From positions 1-21,008 of the forward strand of contig CBCTCU010000047.1 in assembly GCA_965145485.1 (NCBI GenBank): 21,008 nt of DNA, in the 5' to 3' direction. The notes under the pieces are model-generated. The model was not told where the DNA came from. It searched no databases and saw nothing but the letters and a program-made list of their open reading frames with translations. This document shows, one piece after another, positions 7,755 through 15,541 of this stretch. The position numbers were made by a program, and so were the translations under genes. Each line of letters starts with the position of its first letter. Position 1 is the first letter of the stretch. The DNA comes from CABQCM01 sp965145485 (GTDB taxonomy: Bacteria > Bacillota > Clostridia > Oscillospirales > Acutalibacteraceae).

Positions 7755-9194
7755 TTAAAACCCTTTCTGCTTTAAATCGGCCACGATATGAATGTAAGTT
7801 TCCAAAACAGAAAACCCTCTGTAATCTTCCCTTTTCAGGTCGATCATGTCCCCATGGGATATCCCGCGGCGCCTGGCCGGGGTGAATACCTGCCGAAATT
7901 CGCCCCACGAAGCGGAGGCAAGGCTGACAAGTCCATCGTTCGCCCCCTCTAAGGAGCGGATGAGATAATAGGTCGGGGTGAGCAGACCGTCACTCAATCC
8001 CCCTTTCATCAGGCTCATATAGCTTTGGTAATAGACCGGGCCAGCGTCGAGTACCTCTTGATTAAACCGCTCGCTGCTGGCTGTGGTAAACTGATGGGTA
8101 GCGGTATAAAAATCGGGGTTTTGGTCGCCCATTTTACGAAACACCCAGTCGACCACCCGCGAGACAAAACGGTAAAATCCTTCCGGCAAGCGACACGCCT
8201 TGTCCACAAACCGGCAGCCACGGTGCGGCGTGTTGATGGTGGTGAGCGAGGCAACCTGCTCCGCCATGCCCAGCTTGGATATTGTATAACGCGCATCCAG
8301 CCCGCCCTTGGAATGGGCTATGATGTTCACCTTTTCGCAGCCGGTTTGTGCGATCACCTGCTGTATGGTTTCCCGCAGCTCTTGCGCGTTGTTTTCCACC
8401 GTGCCGACCGCCTCCTGCCCGCCGTAATAGACGGTCGCGCCGTTACGGATGAGTTCCCGCGGAATACGCCCCCAGTAGTTGAAATACTTTAAATCACGAA
8501 AAAGCACGCCGTGCACCAGCACCAGCGGATACCGCGTACGGCAAAGCTGGCTCTCCACACGGGTGCTGTGCAGCGCCTCACGTTCGCAGGCGATCTGATA
8601 TTCCTCCTGCACCAGACGGCAAGCATAGCCCAAAACCACTAGATTGACAAGCGGAATCCACACGGTGGCCAAAATCAAAAGCCGGGGAAACAGGCTCAGC
8701 CGCCGTGAGGTGCAAAAAATGCGCAGCCCGCCATTGAAAAAGAGGAAAAGCAGAGCGCATAAGCTGTATATCCCATTGCCGATACACAGCCACAGCGGGA
8801 TAAAGCCGCCGCCCCAATTGGCATAAACAATCCATAAGAACACCGCCTGGGCCAGCAGGGTCCACATGGCGAGCCTGCTGATATACACCCCGCCCCGCAT
8901 GATCTTCAGACGGATGCCAACCGGCTGGGAATCCATGACTGGAAAGACGTTGGCGCGCACCCAAAGGTAGAAGATCATGCAGCAAACGACAGCCAGGCAG
9001 ACAAAACGCCAGGCCTTACCAAAAGGGGCCATTGCCACCCCCTCGAGCCACCATAGGACCAGCGGCACATTGGTTGTCAACAGGATTCCGATCCCCATCA
9101 CCAGCGGATGGGATAATCGGATGATTTTCAACAGGTCCAGCACCGTCAAGGTGGCAAAGGTAAGCAGAAGCAAAAGAAATACAAGCGCCGGCAT
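7755..9194 (-). CDS. Membrane-anchored alpha/beta hydrolase (lipase-like)
   Basis: A protein of 479 residues. The N-terminal 190 residues hold about six hydrophobic segments (about 2-22, 31-50, 62-80, 107-125, 131-155, 168-190). The remainder is an alpha/beta hydrolase of the triacylglycerol-lipase/PGAP1-like group: YPLVLVHGVLFRD (222-234) with the oxyanion HG, nucleophile elbow AHSKGG with Ser295, and likely acid Asp420 (GANDGLVS) and base His447 (ISHGDM). 'NTPHRGCRFVD' after the nucleophile is also typical. It probably hydrolyses a lipid or ester at the membrane; the substrate is unknown. It starts 16 nt after the DNA glycosylase stop, with GAGGGATGGC as ribosome site, so the two form an operon. 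Confidence 0.85.
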   Translation of the reverse strand: MPALVFLLLLLTFATLTVLDLLKIIRLSHPLVMGIGILLTTNVPLVLWWLEGVAMAPFGKAWRFVCLAVVCCMIFYLWVRANVFPVMDSQPVGIRLKIMRGGVYISRLAMWTLLAQAVFLWIVYANWGGGFIPLWLCIGNGIYSLCALLFLFFNGGLRIFCTSRRLSLFPRLLILATVWIPLVNLVVLGYACRLVQEEYQIACEREALHSTRVESQLCRTRYPLVLVHGVLFRDLKYFNYWGRIPRELIRNGATVYYGGQEAVGTVENNAQELRETIQQVIAQTGCEKVNIIAHSKGGLDARYTISKLGMAEQVASLTTINTPHRGCRFVDKACRLPEGFYRFVSRVVDWVFRKMGDQNPDFYTATHQFTTASSERFNQEVLDAGPVYYQSYMSLMKGGLSDGLLTPTYYLIRSLEGANDGLVSLASASWGEFRQVFTPARRRGISHGDMIDLKREDYRGFSVLETYIHIVADLKQKGF

Positions 9195-9210
9195 GCCATC
9201 CCTCTTTTCT

Positions 9211-9693
9211 CTAATCGTTCAAATAAGAAAGAATGCAGCGATACTGCTCCACCAGCTGAGAAAGAGACCGCGCACAGTTGGCGGGGCTGGGAGAGGGAAG
9301 GCAGACGCTCTCTCCCCCGAGCAGTTTACGATACAGCTCGTGCGCCCGCCGCCCGGTTGTAAAGACCTGTGCGATGGGAGCAACGCGGAGCAGCCCGGGA
9401 ATATCGTTGGCCACCGGATTACGGATGCTCTGGTCGCTTGCCCCCTCGATGTCGCAGGAGCGCAGCACATCCCACAAGGCGATGCGATGGTCAAGCAGCC
9501 AACGGCGTTTTCCCTCCCTATCGCCGGGGCAATCCTCTCCCAGCACGGCCGATAGAACCCTCCAAAACCGGTTGGCCGGATTGGCGTAATAAAACGCCTC
9601 GCGGCGTGAGATGGGAGAGGGCATGGTGCCCAAAATCAGCACCTGGGAGCGCTGGTCAAAGACCGGTTCCAGGCTATGGTTCACCCGCTCCAT
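9211..9693 (-). CDS. DNA-deoxyinosine glycosylase (uracil-DNA glycosylase superfamily)
   Basis: A protein of 160 residues. The UDG fold is shown by GTMPSPISRREAFYYANPANRFW (residues 22-44), ALWDV (72-76), SDQSIRNP (86-93) and the late SPSPAN motif (134-139). This set is characteristic of the hypoxanthine/deoxyinosine glycosylase branch (family 6), which removes deaminated adenine from DNA and starts base-excision repair. The start is the ATG at 9693, preceded by AGGAGGCGGTAAG; an in-frame start further up (9747) would run into the repeat and has no ribosome site. It is the first gene of a two-gene operon with the membrane hydrolase and is probably transcribed from a promoter at the edge of the hairpin repeat (9910-9939). 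Confidence 0.88.
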   Translation of the reverse strand: MERVNHSLEPVFDQRSQVLILGTMPSPISRREAFYYANPANRFWRVLSAVLGEDCPGDREGKRRWLLDHRIALWDVLRSCDIEGASDQSIRNPVANDIPGLLRVAPIAQVFTTGRRAHELYRKLLGGESVCLPSPSPANCARSLSQLVEQYRCILSYLND

Positions 9694-9731
9694 CTTACCG
9701 CCTCCTGAAGCGAAAAGAGATTGATCTTCAT

Positions 9732-9923
9732 GATACCATGAACGCAAAACGTGAGAGGTATGCTATGCAGGTCGTAAGCTAGTGCTTTGAATCAAAGTAT
9801 CATAGCCGTTCGCGGCATAGGATACCATGAATACGTAGTGTGAATGGTATCCTGTGCACATGGCCGTAGGTCCGTGCTCAAAATCACAGTATAATAGCTG
9901 CTCGTGGCTATTATACCATATGG
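9732..9923. repeat. Tandem pair of about 90-100 bp hairpin repeats (locus A)
   Basis: Two head-to-tail copies, about 9732-9820 and 9821-9923, share the block GATACCATGAA...GGTAT, a middle part with 'GTGCT', and 'AGTATmATAGC'. Copy 2 folds into GATACCAT/ATGGTATC (9821-9828 with 9844-9851) and a perfect 10-bp hairpin GTATAATAGC/GCTATTATAC (9889-9898 with 9907-9916). Copy 1 folds similarly but less perfectly. The same family recurs as a tandem pair at 19045-19232. There is no transposase nearby. Confidence 0.85.
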
Positions 9924-9939
9924 CAGGGGTTGCTGACAA
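9910..9939 (-). promoter_or_regulatory. Extended -10 promoter at the repeat edge, reading to the glycosylase
   Basis: Minus strand: TTGTCA (9934-9939), 18-nt spacer, TATAAT (9910-9915) with the extended -10 TGG just before it. The -10 lies inside the terminal hairpin of repeat copy A2 and the -35 is outside the repeat. The transcript would begin near 9903 and run through both repeat copies before the glycosylase ATG at 9693, a leader of about 210 nt. Confidence 0.55.
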
Positions 9940-10013
9940 CTATATTCGGCCGGTCAAGACTGTCCCACAAACAGCGGCTTGCCAGGCACTGCAAAGGACG
10001 GACACCCGACTAG

Positions 10014-10230
10014 GCCACCAAGGAGATGGCGGACAACATTTACCATTGTAGTCCCCTTTTCCCGCAAACGGGTTTCTCCCGTCATCAGCTACCAGCATGA
10101 TGAGGCGTTCGGTCCGTATGCTCTGACTTCATTTACGCCGATGTTCGTTCTATGGTACCCGCTTGCTATTCAGCGGTATCCTCCTGTTCTACATTCCAGT
10201 GGATAATTTTCACGTTTGTCTCAGACAAAC
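10014..10230. ncRNA. Hairpin-rich non-coding stretch; possible structured RNA
   Basis: Successive inverted repeats: GCCACC/GATGGC (10014-10030, one mismatch); GGACAAC/GTAGTCC (10031-10037 with 10048-10054, one mismatch); CCCG-CAAA-CGGG overlapping ACGGG-TTTCT-CCCGT (about 10061-10082), two exclusive stems sharing one strand; AGCAT/ATGCT (about 10094-10122); CCGCT/AGCGG (about 10158-10176); and GTTTGTC-TCA-GACAAAC (10214-10230). No convincing reading frame is present. I do not recognise a known RNA family, and transcription direction is unknown. A degenerate mobile-element remnant is an alternative. Confidence 0.35.
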
Positions 10231-10234
10231 AAAA

Positions 10235-10269
10235 GCCCCAAAGCGTCCGGTAAAGGGATGCTTTGGGGC
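10235..10269 (-). terminator. Rho-independent terminator after the LRR-dockerin gene
   Basis: A perfect 10-bp stem GCCCCAAAGC/GCTTTGGGGC (10235-10244 with 10260-10269), 15-nt loop, followed on the minus strand by CTTTTGTTTG. It sits 19 nt past the LRR-dockerin stop codon. Confidence 0.85.
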
Positions 10270-10287
10270 AAAAAGAATGAGACAGGG

Positions 10288-11472
10288 TCAGAGCCCGACC
10301 GATTGCTGTAAGATCAGCAGAGCGTCATAGGCGTTAATCGAATAGTTTTGATCCATATCGGCTGTTGCGAAAATATTGCGGATCAAACGCACGCTGAATT
10401 GCAAGGCGACAAGGGCGTCGGCGGCCGTCACGCTCCCGTCGCTGTCCACGTCGCCCCTGTCTTCCTCGTCAAAGTCGCGCATGGTCACAAACGGGATCTC
10501 ATTTTCCATCGCCAATTCATACACACGGGAACCTTCATATCCCCACAGGGTGAATCGCCGATTAACTCGAGTCTCGCGGTAGCATCCTCCATTGCTGTGG
10601 ATATGCACCCAGTAAGAAAAAGCATTGTCAGGAATATCGGTGGTACCGGGGAATATGACGATGGTGTTGTCGTCGTATCCACTGAACGTATACTCTTCCA
10701 GAGAAGTCACGCCTTCGGGAATGATAATGGGATTCAAAGATTTGCATCCCGAAAAAGCGTCGTATCCAATACTGGTTACGGTGTCCGGGATCACAAAATT
10801 TTCAAGGCTGGCACAGCCGGAAAAAGCCTGATCGCCGATTCGCGTTAATTTATCCGAGGACGTCACATCGCGCAAATTGTAACAAGCCAGAAACATTCGG
10901 TTCGACATCTCGGTAATTCCGTCCGGCAGTTTGACGGTTTCCAGGCGATAGCAATTTTCAAAAGCGCTTGCTCCTATCTGCGTTACGCTGTCTGGAATCA
11001 CAACCTCAAGCAACTGTTCACAATTAAAAAAGGCACCCTCTCCGATGGCGGTAATATGATCGGGAATCGCCAGTGATACAAAACCGCAATGTTCAAATAC
11101 ATACGCGCCGATTTCTGTGATACCGCTGGGAATATGGATAGATTCGAGATGGTCACACCAAGAAAAAGCTCCGGTCTCCAGCGTTTTTATGCTTTCCGGC
11201 AGGTAGATGCGCGTCATGTTTTCACAACGATAAAAGGCGCTTTCTCCGATCGTTGTTACCGGAAGGCCGTCAAAAGACGCGGGGATAACGACCTCGCTGT
11301 CCTGTCCAAGGTACTGGACGATAGTAATCTCCCCGCCGGCCACGGTGTACCGGTAATCGCCCTCGGTAAAGGGTTCTATCTCTGTCTCAGCGGAAGTGGA
11401 TATCACAAAACCGGTCAGTATCAGGCTCACGCTTAGTAAAGTGCTCCAAAGAGTCTTTCTCCAACCTTTCAT
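10288..11472 (-). CDS. Secreted BspA-type leucine-rich-repeat protein with dockerin
   Basis: A protein of 394 residues. Residues 1-28 form a signal peptide (KGWRK, hydrophobic core, STSAET). From about 60 to 285 there are roughly ten LRR_5/BspA-like repeats of about 23 residues with the pattern 'LxxIxIPxxVTxIGxxAFxxC'. The end (340-394) is a type I dockerin with two Ca2+ loops, DVDSDGSVTAAD (341-352) and DMDQNYSINAYD (372-383), each followed by an 'ALxALQxSVxL' helix. BspA-like repeats are usually surface binding modules. The dockerin implies attachment to a cohesin scaffold. The start is the ATG at 11472, eight bases after AAAGGAGCG. The gene stands alone, with its own promoter and terminator, divergent from the aconitase operon. 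Confidence 0.92.
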   Translation of the reverse strand: MKGWRKTLWSTLLSVSLILTGFVISTSAETEIEPFTEGDYRYTVAGGEITIVQYLGQDSEVVIPASFDGLPVTTIGESAFYRCENMTRIYLPESIKTLETGAFSWCDHLESIHIPSGITEIGAYVFEHCGFVSLAIPDHITAIGEGAFFNCEQLLEVVIPDSVTQIGASAFENCYRLETVKLPDGITEMSNRMFLACYNLRDVTSSDKLTRIGDQAFSGCASLENFVIPDTVTSIGYDAFSGCKSLNPIIIPEGVTSLEEYTFSGYDDNTIVIFPGTTDIPDNAFSYWVHIHSNGGCYRETRVNRRFTLWGYEGSRVYELAMENEIPFVTMRDFDEEDRGDVDSDGSVTAADALVALQFSVRLIRNIFATADMDQNYSINAYDALLILQQSVGL

Positions 11473-11509
11473 TATTAATCGCTCCTTTTTACTGAAATTT
11501 AGTACCTAT

Positions 11510-11538
11510 ATTATAACAGTACAAAACTAAAACGTCAA
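11510..11538 (-). promoter_or_regulatory. Sigma-A promoter for the LRR-dockerin gene
   Basis: Minus strand: TTGACG (11533-11538), 17-nt spacer, TATAAT (11510-11515). The match is near perfect. The predicted start is near 11503, about 30 nt before the ATG. Confidence 0.8.
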
Positions 11539-11648
11539 TTTTTGTTACAAAAATTTAACTATTTTATAAGTTTTATATGATCCTTATTGCGGTTGTCTAT
11601 GACACGTTTCCTATTTTCGATTTTTTCTCGATTTGCAGGATTCGGTTT

Positions 11649-11688
11649 GCGTTAATTTCTTGACAAAGGATCGATTTTGTACGATAAT
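11649..11688 (+). promoter_or_regulatory. Sigma-A promoter of the acn-icd-rex operon with overlapping Rex-like operator
   Basis: TTGACA (11660-11665), 17-nt spacer, GATAAT (11683-11688) form a strong sigma-A promoter. The 18-bp segment GCGTTAATTTCTTGACAA (11649-11666) matches the clostridial Rex consensus TTGTTAAnnnnTTAACAA at 11 of 14 defined positions and covers the whole -35 box. Binding there would block RNA polymerase. The operon encodes Rex itself, so autoregulation by the NADH/NAD+ ratio is a natural reading. AAGGGGG at 11704-11710 is the ribosome site for the first gene. Confidence 0.7.
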
Positions 11689-11720
11689 AGAGGGTAATCT
11701 AGCAAGGGGGAATTGATTCG

Positions 11721-13652
11721 ATGGGTGAAACAATTGCACAAAAAATCATTCGTTCCCATCTCGTATCCGGCGAGATGAAGGTGGGCAGCGACATCGGTCT
11801 GCGCATTGACCAGACCCTGACGCAGGACGCAACCGGCACCATGGCTTATCTGGAATTTGAAGCCATGGGCGTGCCGCGGGTCAAAACCGAGCGGTCGGTA
11901 GCGTACATCGACCACAATACGCTGCAAAGCGGATTTGAAAACGCCGACGACCACCGCTTTATTCAATCGGTCGCCAAAAAGCACGGCATTTATTACTCCC
12001 GGCCGGGCAACGGCATCTGCCATCAGGTGCATCTTGAGCGGTTTGGCATTCCTGGAAAAACCCTGATCGGGTCGGACAGCCATACCCCCACCGGCGGCGG
12101 CATCGGCATGCTGGCCATGGGCGCCGGCGGGTTGGATGTGGCGGTCGCGATGGGCGGCGGCGCTTATCACATCAACATGCCGAAAATGGTGCGCGTCAAT
12201 CTGACCGGTAAGCTCAGCCCCTACGTCGCGGCAAAGGACATCATCCTCGAGGTTTTGCGCCGCATGACCGTCAAGGGCGGCGTGGGCAAGATCATCGAGT
12301 ACGGCGGCGAGGGGGTGGCTACCCTGTCGGTGCCCGAACGGGCGACCATCACCAACATGGGGGCCGAGTTGGGTGCGACAACCTCCATCTTCCCCTCCGA
12401 TGAAGTGACACGCGCCTTTTTGAAAGCGCAGGGCCGCGTAGAGGATTACACTCCCCTGTCGGCCGACGCCGACGCCCAGTACGACGAGGTCATCGATATC
12501 GATCTCAGTCAACTGGCTCCGCTCGCGGCGATGCCGCACAGCCCCGATGCGGTCAAGTCGGTTGAGGACATCGGCCCCATTCATGTAGACCAGGTCTGCA
12601 TCGGTTCGTGCACCAATTCCTCCCTTTACGACATGCTCAAGGTAGCGGCCATTCTCCGCGGAAAGACCGTTTGTCCCAGCGTCAGCCTTTCCATCGCGCC
12701 CGGCTCGAAGCAGGTATTTCAAATGATGGCGGAAAACGGCGCGTTGGCCGACTTGATCGCCGCCGGCGCCCGTATCCTGGAATGCGCCTGCGGCCCCTGC
12801 ATCGGCATGGGGCAGTCGCCCAACTCGGCGGGTGTTTCGCTGCGCACCTTCAACCGCAACTTTGAGGGACGTTCGGGCACGGCCGACGCACAGGTGTTTC
12901 TCGTCAGCCCGGAAACGGCGGCGGCTTCCGCCCTGACCGGCGTGCTGACCGACCCCCGTACCCTCGGCGAACCGCTGGAGATTTCCATGCCGTCTTCCTT
13001 TGTCATCAACGACAATATGATCGACCCCCCCGCTTCGGAGGAGGAAGCGGTTCATTTGACCATCACCCGCGGCCCCAACATCCGGGAATTCCCCAAGACC
13101 GAGGCGCTGCCATCGCAGATTGAGGCCAAGGCGCTGCTGAAGGTCGGCGACAACATCACCACCGACCATATTATGCCGGCCGGGGCGAAGATTTTGCCCT
13201 ACCGCTCCAACATTCCCTACTTATCCCAGTTCTGCTTCCAGGTATGCGACACCGGCTTTGCCGAGCGCTGCAAGGAAGAAGGCAAGGGCATCGTGATCGG
13301 CGGGAGCAATTACGGCCAGGGCTCCTCGCGCGAGCATGCGGCACTGGTGCCGCTTTATCTCGGCATCAAGGCGGTGGTGGTCAAGTCCTTTGCCCGCATC
13401 CACTGCGCCAACCTGGTGAACGCCGGCATCCTCCCCCTGACTTTTGCCCAGGCGGAGGATTATGATGCGATTGACCAGGGCGACCTTCTGGCCCTGCCCG
13501 ATATTCGCGACCGTCTGCAAAAGGGCGAGCCGATCGTGCTTTATAATAAGACCAAGGATCGTGAAATTGCGCTGTGCTGCGACATTTCCGAGCGGCAGAG
13601 GGATATCCTGCTGGCGGGCGGCCTGCTCAATTACACCCGGGAACAGGGTTAA
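11721..13652 (+). CDS. Aconitate hydratase (single-chain, IPM-dehydratase-like type)
   Basis: A protein of 643 residues. The large catalytic part (1-430) has 'DSHTPTGGGIGMLAMGAGGLDVA' (119-141) and the three [4Fe-4S] cysteines C297 (CTNSS), C357 and C360 (CGPC). The C-terminal swivel domain (about 465-640) has GSNYGQGSSREHAAL (528-542). It interconverts citrate and isocitrate via cis-aconitate in the cytosol. At about 640 residues it belongs to the shorter clostridial aconitase group, related to homoaconitase/isopropylmalate dehydratase, not to the roughly 900-residue AcnA. A leucine-pathway role is unlikely because the next gene is isocitrate dehydrogenase. It is the first gene of an operon that ends with Rex and an unknown protein. 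Confidence 0.93.
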   Translation: MGETIAQKIIRSHLVSGEMKVGSDIGLRIDQTLTQDATGTMAYLEFEAMGVPRVKTERSVAYIDHNTLQSGFENADDHRFIQSVAKKHGIYYSRPGNGICHQVHLERFGIPGKTLIGSDSHTPTGGGIGMLAMGAGGLDVAVAMGGGAYHINMPKMVRVNLTGKLSPYVAAKDIILEVLRRMTVKGGVGKIIEYGGEGVATLSVPERATITNMGAELGATTSIFPSDEVTRAFLKAQGRVEDYTPLSADADAQYDEVIDIDLSQLAPLAAMPHSPDAVKSVEDIGPIHVDQVCIGSCTNSSLYDMLKVAAILRGKTVCPSVSLSIAPGSKQVFQMMAENGALADLIAAGARILECACGPCIGMGQSPNSAGVSLRTFNRNFEGRSGTADAQVFLVSPETAAASALTGVLTDPRTLGEPLEISMPSSFVINDNMIDPPASEEEAVHLTITRGPNIREFPKTEALPSQIEAKALLKVGDNITTDHIMPAGAKILPYRSNIPYLSQFCFQVCDTGFAERCKEEGKGIVIGGSNYGQGSSREHAALVPLYLGIKAVVVKSFARIHCANLVNAGILPLTFAQAEDYDAIDQGDLLALPDIRDRLQKGEPIVLYNKTKDREIALCCDISERQRDILLAGGLLNYTREQG

Positions 13653-13681
13653 ATACGCTTCACGGAAAGGAATGGTTCAAA

Positions 13682-14845
13682 ATGAACGAACAGAATATTC
13701 AAAATGCGCTCCACCATTTTGAGTCCCTGCTGCGCTCTCAACTGGAACGGGCCGAGCGTCTCAAAAGCGAGAAGGAATTTATTGACTACGCGGCGCTGGA
13801 TCAGATCATCATCGGAGTGTGCGGCGGCGACGGCATCGGCCCGACCATCACCAAGGAGGCGGCCCGCGTGCTCCGCTACCTGCTGAAGGATCAGGTGGAC
13901 AGCGGCAAGGTGGTGTTTCGCGATATTGATGGCCTGACCATTGAGCGCCGCGCCGAGGTGGGCAAAGCAATCCCGGACGACGTGCTTGAGGAGCTCAAGG
14001 CCTGCCACGTCATTCTCAAGGGGCCGACCACGACCCCGCGCGCCGGAGACCCCTGGCCCAATATCGAAAGCGCCAACGTCGCCATGCGCAAGGAGCTCGA
14101 CCTGTTTGCCAACGTGCGGCCGGTCAAAGTGCCGGAGGAGGGCATCGACTGGACCTTTTTCCGTGAGAACACCGAAGGTTCCTACACCCTGGGCTCGCAG
14201 GGGGTAAACGTCAACGACGACCTGGCCATCGACTTTACGGTCGCTACCCGTCCGGGTACCGAGCGCATCGCCCGCCTGGCTTACGACTACGCGCGCAAAA
14301 ACAAAAAGGGCCGCGTGTCCATCATCACCAAGGCGAATGTCATCAAGACGACCGACGGCAACTTCCTGCGCATCTGCCAGGAAGTTGGCAAGGAGTATCC
14401 CGATATCGAGACCGACGACTGGTACATCGACATCACGACCGCCAAGCTCATCGACAAAAAGCGCCGCACCAACTTTAAGGTGTTCGTGCTGCCAAACCTC
14501 TACGGCGACATCATCACCGACGAGGCGGCCGAGTTCCAGGGCGGCGTCGGCACGGCCGGAAGCGGCAACCTCGGCAAGCGGTACGCCATGTTTGAGGCGA
14601 TTCACGGTTCGGCCCCCCGTATGGTGGCCGAGGGCCGCGATATCTACGCCGATCCCTGCTCGATGCTTCGCGCGTCGGTCATGCTGCTCTCCCATATCGG
14701 CTATCAGGAGCAGGCCGATAAGCTGGAAGCCGCGCTGGACCGCTGCATGTTCACCGAGAAAAAATTGACCATCACCGGCCGGGACACCGGATGTACCTGC
14801 CGCGAATTCGGCGACTATGTCATGGAGACCATCGAAACCATGTAA
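13682..14845 (+). CDS. icd: Isocitrate dehydrogenase (isocitrate/isopropylmalate family)
   Basis: A protein of 387 residues. Motifs include GGDGIGP (48-54), the substrate block S130-N132-R136...R146 (SANVAMRKELDLFANVRP without the first residues), FRENTEG (160-166), metal ligands in LPNLYGDIITDE (D276, D280), and EAIHGSAPRM (305-314). The wide spacing and ANVRP block fit isocitrate dehydrogenase, and the preceding aconitase supports this over isopropylmalate dehydrogenase. It oxidises isocitrate to 2-oxoglutarate, feeding glutamate synthesis. Cofactor choice is unclear: the region after HGSAP lacks the typical NAD 'DIAGKGIANP' and also the Lys-Tyr of NADP enzymes. The start is the ATG at 13682, behind AAAGGA; an ATG a few bases earlier is out of frame. 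Confidence 0.9.
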   Translation: MNEQNIQNALHHFESLLRSQLERAERLKSEKEFIDYAALDQIIIGVCGGDGIGPTITKEAARVLRYLLKDQVDSGKVVFRDIDGLTIERRAEVGKAIPDDVLEELKACHVILKGPTTTPRAGDPWPNIESANVAMRKELDLFANVRPVKVPEEGIDWTFFRENTEGSYTLGSQGVNVNDDLAIDFTVATRPGTERIARLAYDYARKNKKGRVSIITKANVIKTTDGNFLRICQEVGKEYPDIETDDWYIDITTAKLIDKKRRTNFKVFVLPNLYGDIITDEAAEFQGGVGTAGSGNLGKRYAMFEAIHGSAPRMVAEGRDIYADPCSMLRASVMLLSHIGYQEQADKLEAALDRCMFTEKKLTITGRDTGCTCREFGDYVMETIETM

Positions 14846-14854
14846 GGAAAGGGC

Positions 14855-15541
14855 GTGAACCGGTTGGCGAAACGCGAAAACATTTCCATGTCGGTCATCC
14901 GCAGGCTTCCGCGATACTACCGGTTTCTCGGCGAGCTTCAGCAGGGCGGAACCACCCGCATCTCCTCTCGGGAATTGTCCGAGCGCATGGGCCTGACCGC
15001 ATCCCAGATTCGCCAGGATCTCAACTGCTTCGGCGATTTCGGGCAGCAGGGCTATGGGTATAACGTCACCCTGTTGCGAAATGAGATCGCCGCCATTTTG
15101 GGGATTGACCATTCCCTGCGCACCGTGGTCATCGGGGCGGGGAACCTGGGCCGCGCGGTCGCCCTTTACATGGCGTTTGAAACCAAAGGGCTGGATTGCA
15201 TCGGGATCTTTGATAAAAAAGAAACCATTACCGGGAAAATTGTCTGCGGCATGCCGGTGCGCCATATCGACGGCCTGGACGAGTTCTGCCGGGAAAACCT
15301 GCCCTGCGTGGCGGTGATGTGCGTTCCGGTCGACGCCGCCCGCGAGGTGGTTCCCCAGTTGGTATCGCTGGGCATACGCTCCTTTCTCAACTTCAGCCAT
15401 TACGACATTGCCGTCGACTACCCCGACTGCACGGTGGAAAACGTGCATTTGGGCGACAGCATGATGACCCTTTGTTACCGCGCCAACCAGAGGGAGGCCG
15501 CAGCCTCCCCTGCCTCAGGCGAGAAACGGAGCGGCGTATGA
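14855..15541 (+). CDS. rex: Redox-sensing transcriptional repressor Rex
   Basis: A protein of 228 residues. The N-terminal winged-helix domain (about 8-80) has the Rex hallmarks VIRRLPRYYRFL (14-25), SSRELSERMGLTASQIRQDL (37-56) and FGQQGYGY (62-69). The C-terminal Rossmann domain has GAGNLG (94-99) and Asp120 at the end of the second strand, fitting NAD(H) binding. Rex binds TTGTTAAnnnnTTAACAA-type operators and leaves DNA when NADH is high. The start is a GTG at 14855 after AAGGAAAGGGC, 9 nt past the icd stop. The last 15 or so residues extend beyond typical Rex. The stop overlaps the next start by 4 nt (ATGA). A candidate operator lies at the operon's own promoter. Confidence 0.95.
   Translation: MNRLAKRENISMSVIRRLPRYYRFLGELQQGGTTRISSRELSERMGLTASQIRQDLNCFGDFGQQGYGYNVTLLRNEIAAILGIDHSLRTVVIGAGNLGRAVALYMAFETKGLDCIGIFDKKETITGKIVCGMPVRHIDGLDEFCRENLPCVAVMCVPVDAAREVVPQLVSLGIRSFLNFSHYDIAVDYPDCTVENVHLGDSMMTLCYRANQREAAASPASGEKRSGV

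Noticed and set aside
9979..10206. A 75-codon open frame on the plus strand in the hairpin-rich stretch
   Set aside because: No ribosome site, no domain pattern, and the sequence is dominated by inverted repeats; not supported as a gene.
11540..11558. TTGTTACAAAAATTTAAC as a second Rex site near the LRR gene promoter
   Set aside because: Only the first half fits the Rex consensus; the second half is shifted and does not match. The site at 11649-11666 is far better.
11652..13169. A 505-codon open frame on the minus strand inside aconitase
   Set aside because: Antisense shadow of a gene with complete Fe-S ligands and swivel domain.
13649..15448. A 599-codon open frame on the minus strand across icd and rex
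   Set aside because: It covers two well-identified genes on the other strand and has His/Asp/Val-rich composition typical of antisense frames of GC-rich genes.
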